Shown: positions 1 to 12,220, counted from the stretch's first letter. The stretch is 64,000 bases of DNA from Actinernus sp. WN-2022 (GCA_030867875.1 JAOWCC010000936.1:11788095-11852094), one strand, 5' to 3'. Translations and numbers: made by a program. The notes: generated by a model from the letters alone, not told the origin.

Positions 1-264
1 CAGGGGCGTAGGGGGCCCAATCCCCCTTTCGTTAAAAAAATAATAATTAAAAGTAGCGTCACAGTAACGCATCTAATAAGCTAAGTGATTTACCTGGAGT
101 CAGTGAACAATCCGACAGTCTTACTGGAAAAAGTTGTTGACTGAAAACTGAGACGTACCTGAATAGACGAGATTGATGCGTAAGACCGCGTTCTCTATGT
201 AAGGGGAGGATTTGATGATAAGTGGTGGAGTGGGCCCCTATGCAAAATGCCGACTACGCCCCTG
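1..264. mobile_element. hAT-like non-autonomous element (MITE)
   Basis: The first 11 bases (CAGGGGCGTAG) are an exact inverted copy of 254-264 (CTACGCCCCTG). Both ends continue into similar GGGCCC-containing sequence. Ends beginning CAGGG are usual for hAT transposons. The element is 264 bp with no ORF, so it is non-autonomous. The left target duplication lies outside the window, so an 8-bp duplication cannot be checked. Confidence 0.6.
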
Positions 265-945
265 TGAATCACTTGCTAAGTGGCGGATGGCGATAAGTGA
301 AAATGTAAAACCTGACAAAAAGAGTTGTACAAGTATACGAACAAAATTGTAAGTAAAAAAGTGTTCCTTACTTTATCATCATATTACCAAATTTCTCAGT
401 CTCACAATATATAAATAAGCTTTTTTATACTGTTGAATGTTGTGTTCAGTTCACTCGATCGTTTCAAAAATATTCCTTGAAATTGTACCACGATTTTAGA
501 AGCGTTTTGTAGCCGTGTTCTTTGAAGGCTTCTGTGTGTGAATACTACATGAATTAAATCAGCAAACCCACAAAGCCACAGCTTTTCCTACAAAATCACA
601 CATTTTTGCTGCAGTGTAGTTGTTGTTGTCGATTCCTTGGAGTCGGACAGCGCCAAAACGTATCATTTCTCGTTAAAAACGGATCGAAAAGAAGATAGAT
701 AATTTTCACGTTCTTCACTACTGTTAACTTGGTAAATATCCTGGTTTTGAAGTTAACATGATTTTGTCTCTTTTCGCGATAATAAAAATAAACAAAATAT
801 TTACGCGAAGGCTTCCTGTACATCGTTCAATACAGCTTTTCAAACCGTTGAATTCCACAAAATATTCAACCCTTCGTACGAAGGGGTTGGGGTTAGGTTT
901 AGGGTTAGCCAATCAGCACGCGAGTTTGAGTCGTGCTATGGGATT
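265..945. other. Unassigned sequence
   Basis: No gene is visible. It contains a 16-bp palindrome at 870-885 (CCCTTCGTACGAAGGG) followed at 884-907 by two or three imperfect TTAGGG-like units. That is too short to call an interstitial telomere array. Confidence 0.5.
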
Positions 946-949
946 ATAT

Positions 950-3200
950 ATATGGCAGACATTGTATCTCCATCACTTACGTGCATTTTCAATCAATCGA
1001 CTCGAAATGGAATTTTTCCAACGGAGTGGAAGTCAGCCAAGGTGACACCCATCTTTAAAAAAGGTGTTAGGTCAGAGACCAATATCTGTAATACCGCCAG
1101 TAGACAAGATTTTCGAAAAAGCGATTTACGACAACTTATGCGAATACCTAAATGCCAATGAATTACTGAGCAATTGTCAGTCGCAATTTAGATCTATGCA
1201 TAGCACTCTAATGGCTGTTTTAGAAGCCACTAACTGCTGGTCTGTAAACACTGAGAATGGGTTGCTCATTGGAATAGTTTTTATTGATTTGCAAAAAGCG
1301 TTTGACACCAATGATCATCCCATTCTACTACGGAAACTTACGAACTATGGAATTAATGTGGATTCCCTTAGGTGGTTTGAATCATACTTAGCAAACCGCC
1401 ACAAGAGGTGTAGAGTCATGGCCATACGTCAGATGAATGTCGAATCACCTGTGGGGTCCCTCATAGCTCGATTCTCGGCCCTTTACTCTTTCTGATATAC
1501 ATTAACGACTTACCAAATTGTCTGAGAAAGGCGAAACCAAGAATGTATGCCGATGATACAAACATCAGCCTTGCCGCATCAAATCCAACTACTCTAGAGA
1601 ATGAGATGAACAATGAACTGGCAAACTTAAATCAATGGCTCATAGCCAATAAGTTAAGTCTAAACGTCGTTAAGACGGAATTTATGTTATTAGGCTCTCG
1701 CCAAAGATTACAGACCAGTAGTGACTACCAAATAAACTTGCAAATTAAGGGTAACATATTTAAAAAGGTTGACAACATTAAATCACTTGGGGTCCTCATA
1801 GATGAAAACCTGACCTGGAAGGTACATATAAACCACACTTCAAAGAAGATATCTTCCGGGATAGCTAGGTGCCCTGAAACGCCTTAGACCATTTGTATCA
1901 ACCGAAACTGCTATTAAGATTTATGATTCGCTGATTAGCACGTCGGGCAGAAAGAACGTCAAAATCGGCATCAGTGAGCGTGGACAAATAATTAAAATTA
2001 ACACCATTTCTTTACTTATAGTCTCAATTTGAAGAAATGTTGGTGAGTTGTTAACAAAATGAAACTACATATTTTAAGTGTTTTATGTTAGTATGATGAC
2101 GTTGTTGTGGCGTCATAAGTGATGCCTCCTTTTTTGGTGAAATTCTCCCTTTAATAAACGTTACAAACAGACTTACACCATCGAAGGGTCTTCATGACAC
2201 ACATTCATTTGTCCCAAATTTGAACGTTATACGACTATTACAGCAAAAGTTATAGAGGAATGACTGTTGCTATGACGTCATATTTAGTGACGTCAGGAGT
2301 CTTACCGAAATAAGTCTGTCTATCGTTAAAAAATCAAGAAAAGAAAATAATGTGACTTTTGAGTGCCAGACTAGCGCATTTCATCATTAAAACTCGAAAA
2401 TCACTCAAACGATTTTTCTAAGGGCATGTATAAAAAAGTATGACGTCATAATGACGTTGCCGAAAATACCGCCGGTTATGGACAAAAAATGAAAAATTCT
2501 AAAAACATACGATTTTAGCCACCACCACCAACCTGTTTTATGATTGGACAAAATGTCATGCAACAGTATTTACAACTCTGAAAGATGAATGAAGCGATAT
2601 TTTCATTTTTTTATTTAAGTGCTTTTGTGTTGTTTATTTCCCGCCAAATTTTGGTGGGAAAATGGACAAAAACTTTCATAACTTTTGATTTCCTTAACCA
2701 ATCGACATCGGGTTTTCGATTCCTTCATTCTCATCACGAGATTTTAACAATATACGACATTCCGTTTTTAGAGGTAATGAACAGTTATAAGAAACGTATT
2801 ACAAATGGATAAATGACGTCATTGTGACGTCATAATGGTAGTAACATAGCTTAAAAAATCAGGTTATATTCCTTTTACGATTCTACATCCTTCTATCAAA
2901 ATTCAATCGTCTGCGTTGAAAACGTTTTAAAATATAGAACTCATGCCGTTTTTATGGTCGTTTGTGCCCACCGTGTTAGGGCTCACTTTGACTACTCTAG
3001 CCCAGATTGGGACGGTATATGCAGTACGTTGAATGATAAGCAGCAAAGGCTTCAAAACCGATCAGCTAGAGTAATTGTGAAATGTAGCTACGATACAAGT
3101 TCATCGTTCTTGTTAGACAAACTTGGATGGGACAATTTATCACTTACAGGTAGTATTCATTCCACGATAGAGACGTCTGAATTAATTAGCCGATAAGTCT
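950..3200 (+). mobile_element. Decayed CR1-type LINE reverse-transcriptase fragment, split by a DNA transposon
   Basis: Three frames on the plus strand together read as a non-LTR reverse transcriptase. 952-1161 holds the WKSAKVTPIFKKG motif, 1064-1495 holds RPISVIPPV and the active-site block FIDLQKAFDT, and 1543-1887 starts with the catalytic YADDT box and ends in the thumb region (SLGVLIDENLTW). The C-terminal HFDYSSPDWDG motif comes only after 2976. It belongs with the minus-strand LINE at 53020-57470: both share the block around HSTxxALLD and TNxWxVN. The frameshifts and the damaged PQGS box show a dead copy. The gap 1939-2975 is an inserted element. Removing it and one TTAG copy joins DSLI to RAHFDYSSPDWDG in frame. 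Confidence 0.85.
1939..2975. mobile_element. 1.04-kb CAC-ended DNA transposon (CMC/Chapaev-like), copy 1
   Basis: The ends are imperfect inverted repeats of about 36 bp (CACGTCGGGCAGAAAGAACG against CACGGTGGGCACAAACGACC). The element is flanked by a perfect 4-bp duplication TTAG (1935-1938 and 2976-2979). Excision restores the LINE frame it interrupts. There is no transposase ORF, so it is non-autonomous. The interior carries several TGACGTCA palindromes (about 2276, 2294, 2442, 2814 and 2826). CAC termini with 4-bp duplications suggest the CACTA-Mirage-Chapaev group, but this is inferred from the ends only. Confidence 0.75.
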
Positions 3201-3433
3201 GCCCATGGCGTCAATATCCCCGATTCGTGGTAGTTATTTTGTGGAGTCAAATTTCCATGATTACCATAAATTATGCTTGAGCTATGGAAGCTATAGTTTG
3301 AAGACGGCTTTATGTTATGGTTGCAGAGTAAATTTAAAATCGCTGATTTGTTCCTTGTTGTGATTGGAAAAGCTATATCGGCAACATCGAGATTTTTTTG
3401 TTTGTTGTTTTTATTTCCACACCAATGAATTAC

Positions 3434-4048
3434 TACCCTGCGAGCAGAGGTCTCTCATCTCTTTGCCTTTCCTGTCGCCGAAAGAAACCTCTGCCACGAA
3501 ACGATTGCTTTTCGCATTGAGCATGCGCCACGGTATCTGGATTTCCATTGGCCGAGAAAAACGAGACGGTAAACATTGTAAATTCATAGTAGATTTCAGA
3601 TTGTTCATTTCCTATTGTTGGCGAAGTGGAAAAAATAAGATATATTTCCTTCTTCTAGGGTATAAATCAAAGCTTTCTTTAGGATAAATTAAGGTAGATT
3701 TTCGACTGGTCTTCTGAGCAGTTCAGCAAAATACGAAGAAGAAAAAGCCGGAGTTTGAAGACCTTTCGTATCAATCGTCGGCAAAACAAAAACTGCGCGA
3801 TGACATAAATAACGGCTGCGAAGGATACTGTGGGCTCTTGCAGAACCAGCGAAGATCGCCCAAAAGTCATGCCAGAGCGATAACAAACAGGTAAAACTGG
3901 TTTATAACTGGTTTATCACGTGGTTTACCTCCAAAATTTTGGAGGTTGCAAGTGCGCATGTTCAACGGGAAAAGCAATCGTTTCGTGGCAGAGATTTTTT
4001 TAGGCGACAGGAAAGGCAAAGAGATGAGAAACCTCTGCTCGCAGGGTA
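3434..4048. mobile_element. MULE-like non-autonomous element with long inverted repeats and 9-bp duplication
   Basis: Inverted arms of about 95 bp begin TACCCTGCGAGCAGAGG and end with the complement. They are nearly identical at 3434-3530 and 3957-4048. A perfect 9-bp duplication ATGAATTAC flanks the element (3425-3433 and 4049-4057). Long arms with 9-bp duplications are typical of Mutator-like elements. The interior has only short ORFs without recognisable domains. Confidence 0.8.
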
Positions 4049-4057
4049 ATGAATTAC

Positions 4058-4555
4058 ATGCATCCGTTTGACAATACATTACAATCTAGATTATAATATA
4101 CCACACACACACAAGAAAATAACAGCAGATAGAAAAGATGAGGCATGACACGCATTCTTATTAAGGAGATGTATTTGTATTTGGCTCTCATACAAAAGGG
4201 CATATACGAATGTCAGAAATAGCTCACGAAGCGGATTCGAAAAAATTAAACGTGTAAACTGAAATGTGTAGTTAGAACGCTGACGTATTCTCTTCCAGTT
4301 GTTGTCTCCTCTGCAATATATTCCTTTTAGTCTAGTTTAGTCAACAGTCCCTTCCTTACGAATCTCAGTAAAGTTGATACCATAAACAAATCAGAAATAA
4401 CTTCATATCCAGTCAGACATAAATAATAAACAGCCCTTGGAAAATCCAGTCATACCACATCGATTGCCCTTCCTCTCCCTTATCCTATGCTCTCATTTCC
4501 TACTCCTCATCTTCTTCAATGATGCGAGTATTGTTCCAACATTGTCTGGCCAGTA
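4058..4555. other. Unassigned sequence
   Basis: No gene or repeat was recognised. It contains a short CA run near 4105 and otherwise plain AT-rich DNA. Confidence 0.4.
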
Positions 4556-5598
4556 CACGCCTGGCATAAGTTACCTCAAAATCTATCACTAAAAGCGAGC
4601 CAAAAATATATAAACCAGCACATCTTGTTTAATTAGCTGTCAAATTTAACGAAATTTTCGTATGTTAATATTAAAATGAAATAACGTCTTTAGGATCAAA
4701 CACGTTTGTATATTGACGTTGGTGTGACGTCATAACGAACGACTCCTTTTAAGGTCAAATTCTGTGTTACCTATACGTTTGAAATAAAGCATGTTATCAC
4801 AACAACATAAATATGTGTTTTTGATTGCCGCAATTTTAAAGTCTCTACGATAAATATTTGCTGAGTTATTAAGAACTGAAGTTTCTGTGACGTCACATTT
4901 TCTGACGTCATGGGTCTGACATCAGTCATGCTTTCTAAATGGAATAATCATAAAAAAGACCATATTGCGGCTATTCAGTGTACAGTAAGTACAGTTTCTC
5001 TTTAAAACCCGAAAAATACTTGAATAGTTCTTTTTAAAAGACGTTTTCAAAAATATATGACGTCATAATGACGTTTACTCTTTTTCACTGCACATTTTAA
5101 AGTATTTCCTCTCAAAAATCGAAAATTCTAAAAACATACGGTTGTGGGTACCGATTTACTCTTTTTAATTGCTAGATTGTCGTAAACAAATATTTTAAAC
5201 TCTAAAAGATGAATGAAGAAGTTATTTTGTAAATGGTTCTGTGGTGAATATTTCCCGCCAAATTTTGGCGGGAAAATTGCCAAAATTCAAAAATTAATAA
5301 CTTTTCTCTCTCTTAACCAATCGAACTCGGGTTTTCGGTTTCTTTGTTGTCGACATGATGGGAAATCGAAAATATAAAATTTACTGATGTTCAAGGTAAT
5401 TGAAAACATCGAAAAACCTATTATAAATGGATACATGACGTAACTGTGACGTCATCAAGATGTCTACGGTAGATCAAATCATCGGATTTTGTTTAGGTCT
5501 TCGGTTTTCATCATCCCACAAAAATTAAATCTTCTATGTTGGAAACTTTTGAAAATATAGCAAAGTGATAGATTTTAGGGTCATTTGTGCCAAGCGTG
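4556..5598. mobile_element. 1.04-kb CAC-ended DNA transposon, copy 2
   Basis: The same family and orientation as 1939-2975. Its ends are CACGCCTGGCATAAG and the complement of CACGCTTGGCACAAATGACC. The interior is collinear with copy 1: the shared run TTTCCCGCCAAATTTTGG is at about 5250 here and 2638 there, and paired TGACGTCA sites are at about 4889 and 4904. Lengths are 1043 and 1037 bp. The flank shows GTA on both sides, so the target duplication is 3 bp or a 4-bp one that lost a base. Confidence 0.75.
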
Positions 5599-5602
5599 GT
5601 AC

Positions 5603-7589
5603 GTGCTGTCCTTCATTTCTCTCCAATATATCTCCCTTCTTCGCAATCGTTTCCACTGACGCTCTCTGGTTGGTCGATGCACGCATTCCGACAATTAAGT
5701 TTGAATTTATTACAGATAAACACTGGTTATTAAATGGTCTACCATAACTCATCGAAGTTCAAGATCAATTCATATATTTTGGGAAAGGCTGTCCATGTCA
5801 TGGTAAAAAGAAATTGAGTAAAATAACCAACAAACTAAAAGCAGGATTCCAAAGTCCATGCCACGAAGTACATCAACTGCTGCTTAAAATTAACTATTGT
5901 AATAATTTATGTATCCACTGGTAACATCTTTATCGTTTCATTTCTATTTCCACTACTGGTATTCTTTATTTCGGACTTCATTCAGCCACATATCTATATC
6001 GATTTTCTTCTGTAATGTATATACAGGGCTCGCACTATTGCTAATTACGGCGCCATATTGGATGAGATGCGTAAAGGCTAATAGGTAAAATAAGAAAGAA
6101 ACCTTTGTGAGTGACAATTAAGTACACATCAAAGGTAGGCTATTACATGTACGTCGAATGGCGACTCATTAAAGTTATATTTACTTTGGCGGTATATTGC
6201 TGCAATCGCATCTTTAATTTCAAATTTAAAACTGTTTGTTCTGTGTAAAGACACTAACATGTCAATCATTCCAAATAAGGAAACTTTTTAAGTGTTTTTT
6301 GGCCTGTAGTAAAATCATGTTTTTCTTGACTCACAAACTTGAGTCTTATTTTAGAAGTAATATGTTCTTGCAATGCTCCTACTTCTAGCTTTAAACAGTA
6401 CTAAAAATTGCTTATTTGGAACGAGATATTAGCGAATTTCATCAGAATCACGTGACCGATGACGTCATATTGTTGTTGTTTTTGTTTGTGCCGTTTGTCT
6501 TCTTCTCAAGAAAGTATAAAATTATTTTACCTATTCCAGAATTCTCCCTTCCAATCCAAGTTCGTTCCCAAAATTATTTCGGGATCATCTCAGGTACTTG
6601 ATGGGAGTCATTTCGGGTTGGAGATCATTTCGGGTACGATTTGTGGATCATTTCGGGTTCAGGATTATTTGGGTCACGGGATCATTTCGGGTGCTGTACA
6701 GCTCTCTTTATACTGAAGGAAGTACAAGTTCACTTTATTCGTGAAATAGTACAAGCACTGCATATTGTATAAGCAGAAAAGCTTTAACGGGGTTGAATGA
6801 TGCGGATCCAGTACACTCAGCTTACAAATACACAAGAGCACTATAATATTGGAAATTATAATAATAATAATAATACTTTATTATTGTGATAAATGTCGTA
6901 GGTTCGATGAGGCTAGAACATATAACTAGTGTTTATTAAATAAAGCCAAACATAGTCACTTTCAGAGCTCCGCTTGTTTTACTTCTTTTATTGAAAGATA
7001 CAATAGAGTCGATGAGAAATAATTCAACGAGCTTCTGCTTCAAAGAAGGTCATTTATACTTTGAAGGATTTACTGATTCTTGCTTGCCGAACGACAACAG
7101 GAAGTCTAAAGGATGCTAAACGTTCAATATTCATTTTCGCAACGGATGGAAGTGGAAGACAATTACGAAATTACTCTGAGGATATTCCAATACATTTTGT
7201 AATCAACTGATGTTCAAATCTTTTTTTTTTTCGTTTTCAGTATATTAATGTATAACAGTTTACCTTTATCACTTTATTTAATATCACGTTTTTTTAACAA
7301 CCCCACTCGGAGTGAGAACTTACTCTTCAAAGTTTGCTAGTTCTTTCAACATGCATCAACCGGCAGACAAATAATTCAGTGCAAATGTGTTAGATAATTG
7401 CCACTTACAGAGCTTGGGTTACCTGTGATTTCTAAACGTGTTTTATAACTAAAACATTAGGCTATCGCGTTCCTTGCGTGATTCAGATTTTAAAATAATA
7501 TATTCATTTGCAGGTAATTATTGAAGTATTATGAATTATTATTGACGGTAATTTTAAACAGATAATATTTTGATCCTTGTTTATTTCAG
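5603..7589. other. Intronic or upstream DNA without genes
   Basis: No coding sequence was recognised. Notable content: a TGACGTCA site at 6460; degenerate direct repeats of GGATCATTTCGGGT at 6575-6695; an AAT microsatellite at 6857-6885 followed by an ACTTTATTATTG-like stretch resembling the 3' tail of a minus-strand LINE; and a T-run at 7221. The end (about 7500-7589) is the pyrimidine-bearing approach to the splice acceptor of the next exon. Confidence 0.4.
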
Positions 7590-7906
7590 GTTGTGTTGAC
7601 ACTCCAGTGGGCCTTGAACACAGTAACATTATCCCTGACAACAGGTTTTCAGCTTCGTCGGTGTACACAAACACTGCTGGATACCTTGCTCACAATGGAC
7701 GGCTTAATGCGCACAAGTGTTGGGTACCTAAAACAAACAGTGATGCAAATGATTATCTTCAGATTGACCTGGATGCTGTGTACGTCATTTGCGCTGTTGC
7801 AACTATGGGTAATAGTATAGGTCCAGAATGGGCGAAAGCATATCAGATAGAACTCTCCATGGATAACCAAAGGTGGACAACTTATCAGGAAAACGAAATC
7901 AATAAG
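7590..7906 (+). CDS. Exon: first part of an F5/8 type C (discoidin) domain
   Basis: The acceptor is TTTATTTCAG before 7590 and the donor is AAG|GTGAGG after 7906. The 317-nt exon enters in phase 1 and leaves in phase 0, giving about 105 residues. The protein begins GCVDTPVGLEHSNIIPDNRF, the standard discoidin start with its N-terminal Cys. It continues with FSASSVY, the ARLN-like NGRLN, YLQIDLDA (usual WLQIDLG), a degenerate VATQG (VATMG) and the YQIELSMDNQRWTTYQE strand pair. A nested ORF starting upstream at 7577 is an artefact of reading through the acceptor. The next exon, 14.6 kb away, supplies the rest of the domain. The domain call is firm; the identity of the whole protein is not known. 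Confidence 0.88.
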
Positions 7907-8060
7907 GTGAGGTATTGAATTTAAAAATATCAAGGTCAATCACCAAGTTAATCATACATAAATACAACGAACGTTAATTTGTGTTTCTTTGTGCCGAGTC
8001 TGCTTATGAATTATACGAAAACTCGAATCCACTTGACATAAATTAAACAAATAGTTCAAG

Positions 8061-8110
8061 AACGGTGGGCACAAATGACTCTCAAATCGATCACGTTGAC
8101 TGCTAGCAAG
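8061..8110. repeat. Solo end of the CAC-ended transposon family
   Basis: ACGGTGGGCACAAATGAC and the following AAATCGATCAC match the inverted terminal end of the elements at 1939-2975 and 4556-5598. No second end is visible nearby, so this is a relic. Confidence 0.5.
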
Positions 8111-9698
8111 TCCTTTCTATTCCGCTATAAATTTCTATATAAGCATAGCTGAACATGGGATAGCATGGTTCAAACATGAATGTGTTTAGAACGGTAATCA
8201 GGGTAATTAGGGACCGTGTTGTCACAACGGATGCCAATGATTTAAATTCTACAGAAATAAATTAAATCATCTTCTAAGAATAAGCAAAAAGCAGTACTAC
8301 AATCAATACTTTTGTGATAACATTAAGGACGGTAAGAGGATATGGATGGGCATTAAGCAAATAGTACACTTTAAGCCACAAACTAGTCAGAGGTCTATTA
8401 AGATTGTTGAAAATAATATTGAAATCACTGACCCCAAACTTGTTGCAAATGCATTCGACAATTATTTTGCCAATGTTGGTACAGAATTAGCAAGTGAAAC
8501 ACCTAGTACATACAAAAGCCCAATGGAATATCTAAACAAACCAATGTATAATAGTTTGTACATTTTCCCCACTACAAGTAGTGAGATTGAAAGTGAAATT
8601 TCTGACTTAAAAACTGGCAAGGCTGTGGGACCATCCAGTATTCCAATTGACATACTCAAAATGTTAAAAACTGTGACATCAAAACCTTTGGAGTTGGTCT
8701 TCAATGCTTCTTTTTCAACTGGTATTATCCCTAATGATTTCAAATTAGCAAACATCATTCCTGTATATAAAAAAGGATCCCAGACTTGCCTGTGCAACTA
8801 TCGACCTATTTCTCTTCTTTCTGTCTTTAATAAGCTACCAGCTCGAAAAACTCATGTATAATAGACTAATTAAATTCCTAGGAAAAAACAATATTTTCTT
8901 TGAAAAGCAATTTGGCTTCAGAGCTAAGCACAGTACAGATCATGCTGTTCTCTTCATAATTGATAAAATTGAAAAAGCAATTGATGACCGAAACTATTCC
9001 TGTGGAATATTCGTTGACTTTAGTAAAGCCTTCGACACTGTGAATCACCAAATTTTGATTAAAAAACTTGAATACTACGGTATTCGAGGAATTGCCAAAG
9101 ACTAGTTCATTTCATACCTTAGTGACCGACAGTAGGTTGTTACTGTACATAATTCAACATCTGATAAATGCAATGTAAGTTGTGGAATTCCACAATGATC
9201 AGTTCTTGGGCCCTTGTTGTTTTTATTATACATAAATGATTTTCATAGTTGTTAAGATCTATTTGATTTTCACTTATTTGCAGACGATGCAAATCTGTTC
9301 TATAGACATAAAAATATTTCAATACTAGAAACAAATATAAATGCTGAAGTAAATAATATCCATACATGGTTATGTGCTAATATGCTCTCACTCAATATAG
9401 AAAAATCCAATTTTGTCATTTTCCATCCGCCACAAATCAGTATTTTAGAATCAGTATTTTAATCTTTCTATAAACAACAAGCAACTTAAGAGGGATTTCT
9501 GTATCAAATATATTGGTATTTTAATTGATTCTAACCTTAGTTGGAGAAAACAAGTTGAATGCATTGCAAAAAAAAATTGAAGAAGTATTGGTATCCTCTC
9601 TAAACTTTGTCACTATATAAAACCAAACATTCTCTTGAGTTTGTACTATGCCTTAATTTTTGTTTTTTTGATTTACGGAATAAATATATGGGGAAATA

Positions 9699-10116
9699 CC
9701 AGGAGCCCATTACCAGGAGCGTTCCTATGTCATGGGCTCGACCCCAGCACAGGAGTAGATGTGGCTATATTTAGAATTGCTGGTTTTCACTTGACGTCAT
9801 AGCCGCCATGTTGGTGCCCTTACACAATATATTCCTCGTTAGCTTCTTTTGTTGGGGCACCAACATGGCCGCCATGCCCTTTGTCATTTGAATCTCTGGG
9901 GATTGAGTGAAAACCAGCAATTCGAATTCCCGCGTTGAAAGTAAGAAGAATGATAATGAATAATAATGAGAAGTGACGTTAGCAATCTGATTGGCTAAGA
10001 CAACATGGTCTTTGTTTATTTCGCGCGAAATGGAATTCTAAATATAGCCACGTCTACTCCTGTGCTGGGAACAGACCCAATGGGTAAGATGGACGCTCCT
10101 GGTAATGGGCTCCTGG
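9699..10116. mobile_element. 418-bp inverted-repeat element inserted in the LINE
   Basis: The terminal 23 bp are exact inverted repeats beginning CCAGGAGCCCATTACCAGG. With small indels the arms extend about 80 bp, to ATATTTAGAATT. A 5-bp duplication AAATA flanks it (9694-9698 and 10117-10121). Removing it restores the LINE frame (INIWGN joined to TYKTTLQ). It hosts a smaller element at 9779-9918. There is no ORF and I cannot assign a superfamily. Confidence 0.8.
9779..9918. mobile_element. 140-bp MITE nested in the previous element, with CRE and YY1-like sites
   Basis: The ends are inverted copies (GCTGGTTTTCACT), flanked by AATT on both sides. The interior has the composite TGACGTCATAGCCGCCATG and the inverted CCAACATGGCCGCCATG. 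It is nearly identical to the MITE at 46706-46847 except for the outer dozen bases. It is the third nesting level: a MITE in an element in a LINE in an intron. Confidence 0.75.
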
Positions 10117-11077
10117 AAATACTTACAAGACCACTCTTCAGCCAATTTTTATTTTGCAAAAAAAAGCAATGCGAATAATTACCTTCTCTAAATTTGATCA
10201 TCACTCCAGTCCCTTGTTTAAAGCTCTTGAGGTTATTAATTTTTTTGATCTTATAAACATTTATATTCGCTATTATCGCACTTCGGCCAGCTTGGATTGA
10301 AAGCGAGGCTACCGGGTTGTCGGTTACGTAATAATTTATAGCTCAGGTGTACTCGTTCTAGGAATGATTTGGGTTGGAAATGGTTAGGGTTTTTGGCAAA
10401 TTTTGGGGTAGGTTTTTGAAGGTTTGTATGAGGATTTGAGAAAATGCATTATCAATGAACCAAAAGGGTTCACTTGCATGGATGGCTGATAACATTGCAT
10501 TAATTGGTACTGTAACTAATATCATATATACATAATATGGCTTCTGATACATATATCATTATATGTATACCAGGTAGTGTATGTTAAGATGACGATAATG
10601 ACAGTATTACTGACTTGCAATGTTGGGCCATTATCAACAAATGGCTACTCGGAAATTGACCAAAATTACCTGTAGAGAAACTGAGATATGGGTCATTTGA
10701 CCATGCATGTACAATGGTGACAGTGGCAATGGAAATGGTACTGGTGATGATATTAATGCAAAACAATATTGATGTTGATGACAGTGCTAATAATGGCAAT
10801 AAAAATTGCAGCAATGACTATCTAATGTTTTTTAAATCACCTAACTTTAGTTTTCAAAATTTGTAAAATTATTTTAATTTCCATGATTTATAATTGAAGT
10901 GAATATTAATCTAGATATTCAGAATCAGCTGATCAGGTTGGAGTCTGGCACTGGGTACAGCCTACTTTCAGTTGAGCAATACTGTAAAATTATCATCAGG
11001 CTGGATATAGAGAATAGGTTAGGCATTGTATGTCTTGGGTAGTACCTATTTTATGAACCAACTATCTTGTGCTTTAG

Positions 11078-11169
11078 TAGCCTGCAAATACAGCCGTCTC
11101 GCATCAGAACATGGCCCCCGAGAGACGTCTGCGACTTGATGCGAGACGTACAGCTGTATTCGCAGGCTA
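11078..11169. mobile_element. 92-bp palindromic mini-element (TAGCCTGC family)
   Basis: TAGCCTGCAAATACAGC at the left pairs with its complement at the right. The arms span about 37 bp, with imperfect pairing. The flanks GTGCTTTAG (11069-11077) and GTGCTTTAT (11170-11178) match over 8 of 9 bases, so a target duplication of 8-9 bp is likely. It shares its ends with 19891-19945 and 32975-33024. Confidence 0.7.
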
Positions 11170-12220
11170 GTGCTTTATGGGAGCAGCCATACTAACAATA
11201 TACCATCCAGCTTTTGTATCACTATTAATATTATCTTTCAATCATGTTTACAAATAAATTGTAATATATTAAAATATAATGTAATATTAATTTATATTAT
11301 GTTAATAATACTGCCGGACCCAGTTGTCTGTTTTGGTATATTACAACATTTTTTACAATTATATACTTCTGCCATAATCATTGAAATGATGCAACTATGT
11401 TTTTTTAGAACCAACATGTGGCTCAAGCATCATTTACATCCTTTTTATCAATTTATAATTAATATTATTTCTTTCCCAAGCCAAGCCACAGAAATTATGG
11501 AGGATAGCTTGAATGATTTCAAATAGAGCTGATTTTTAAAAACCTGTTTAATAAAATCGAATAGACCTAACAGTCAGGTTACTGGAAAGTAAAATCAGTC
11601 TAAACTCCAAAATATTATTATTATTATAAGTAATGGCATGGCATAAGGGAAATTAGTTATCAAATTTCCCCCGATAACTGAGGAAGGATGTATGGCTGAG
11701 GGGGATTTGGGAGAATTTGCATAAATCCTCCCAAGGTTCGAGAGGAAATTTAATCACTAGCTAATTTCATGCTATTACTTTTTAATACTATTATCACCGA
11801 CTAATGAAACTAATATCAGGACTTTAGTTTTTCTCTGCATAAACTAAAGATACCATAGTTGAGTTTTTGTTTAACTTTTTGTTATTATGCTTGATTGAGC
11901 AGCATTGGTTGAACTGGACCCTGCATGGCTTCCCTTGGGGATAAGTGTGTTGATTTTGTGAAGAATAAATAAAATGTCAAGTAAAATGTAAAAATAAAAT
12001 GTAATATGTAATATGTGGCTGACTAAATATTTAAGGAGCATGCATGGAGTTTAATCATGTCATGTTTGTGGTTTTAAGTATAATTATCTCACATGTATGG
12101 AAGAAGCGGGTTTGAAAAATGAAGAGAAGTCCTTTCTTGAGCCATACAATAGGTAGGGTACAGGGTTGACAGGCATTCATGCACTCTGCTAGGGACTATA
12201 AAGTTTTATAATGTCCTGCC

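Noticed and set aside
884..907. Telomere-like GGGTTAGGTTTAGGGTTAG
   Set aside because: Only two to three imperfect units; too short to be an interstitial telomere or chromosome end.
7577..7918. Complete 113-codon gene starting at the ORF's first codon
   Set aside because: The first codons are intron sequence before a clear CAG acceptor and the last few follow a GTGAGG donor; it is an internal exon.
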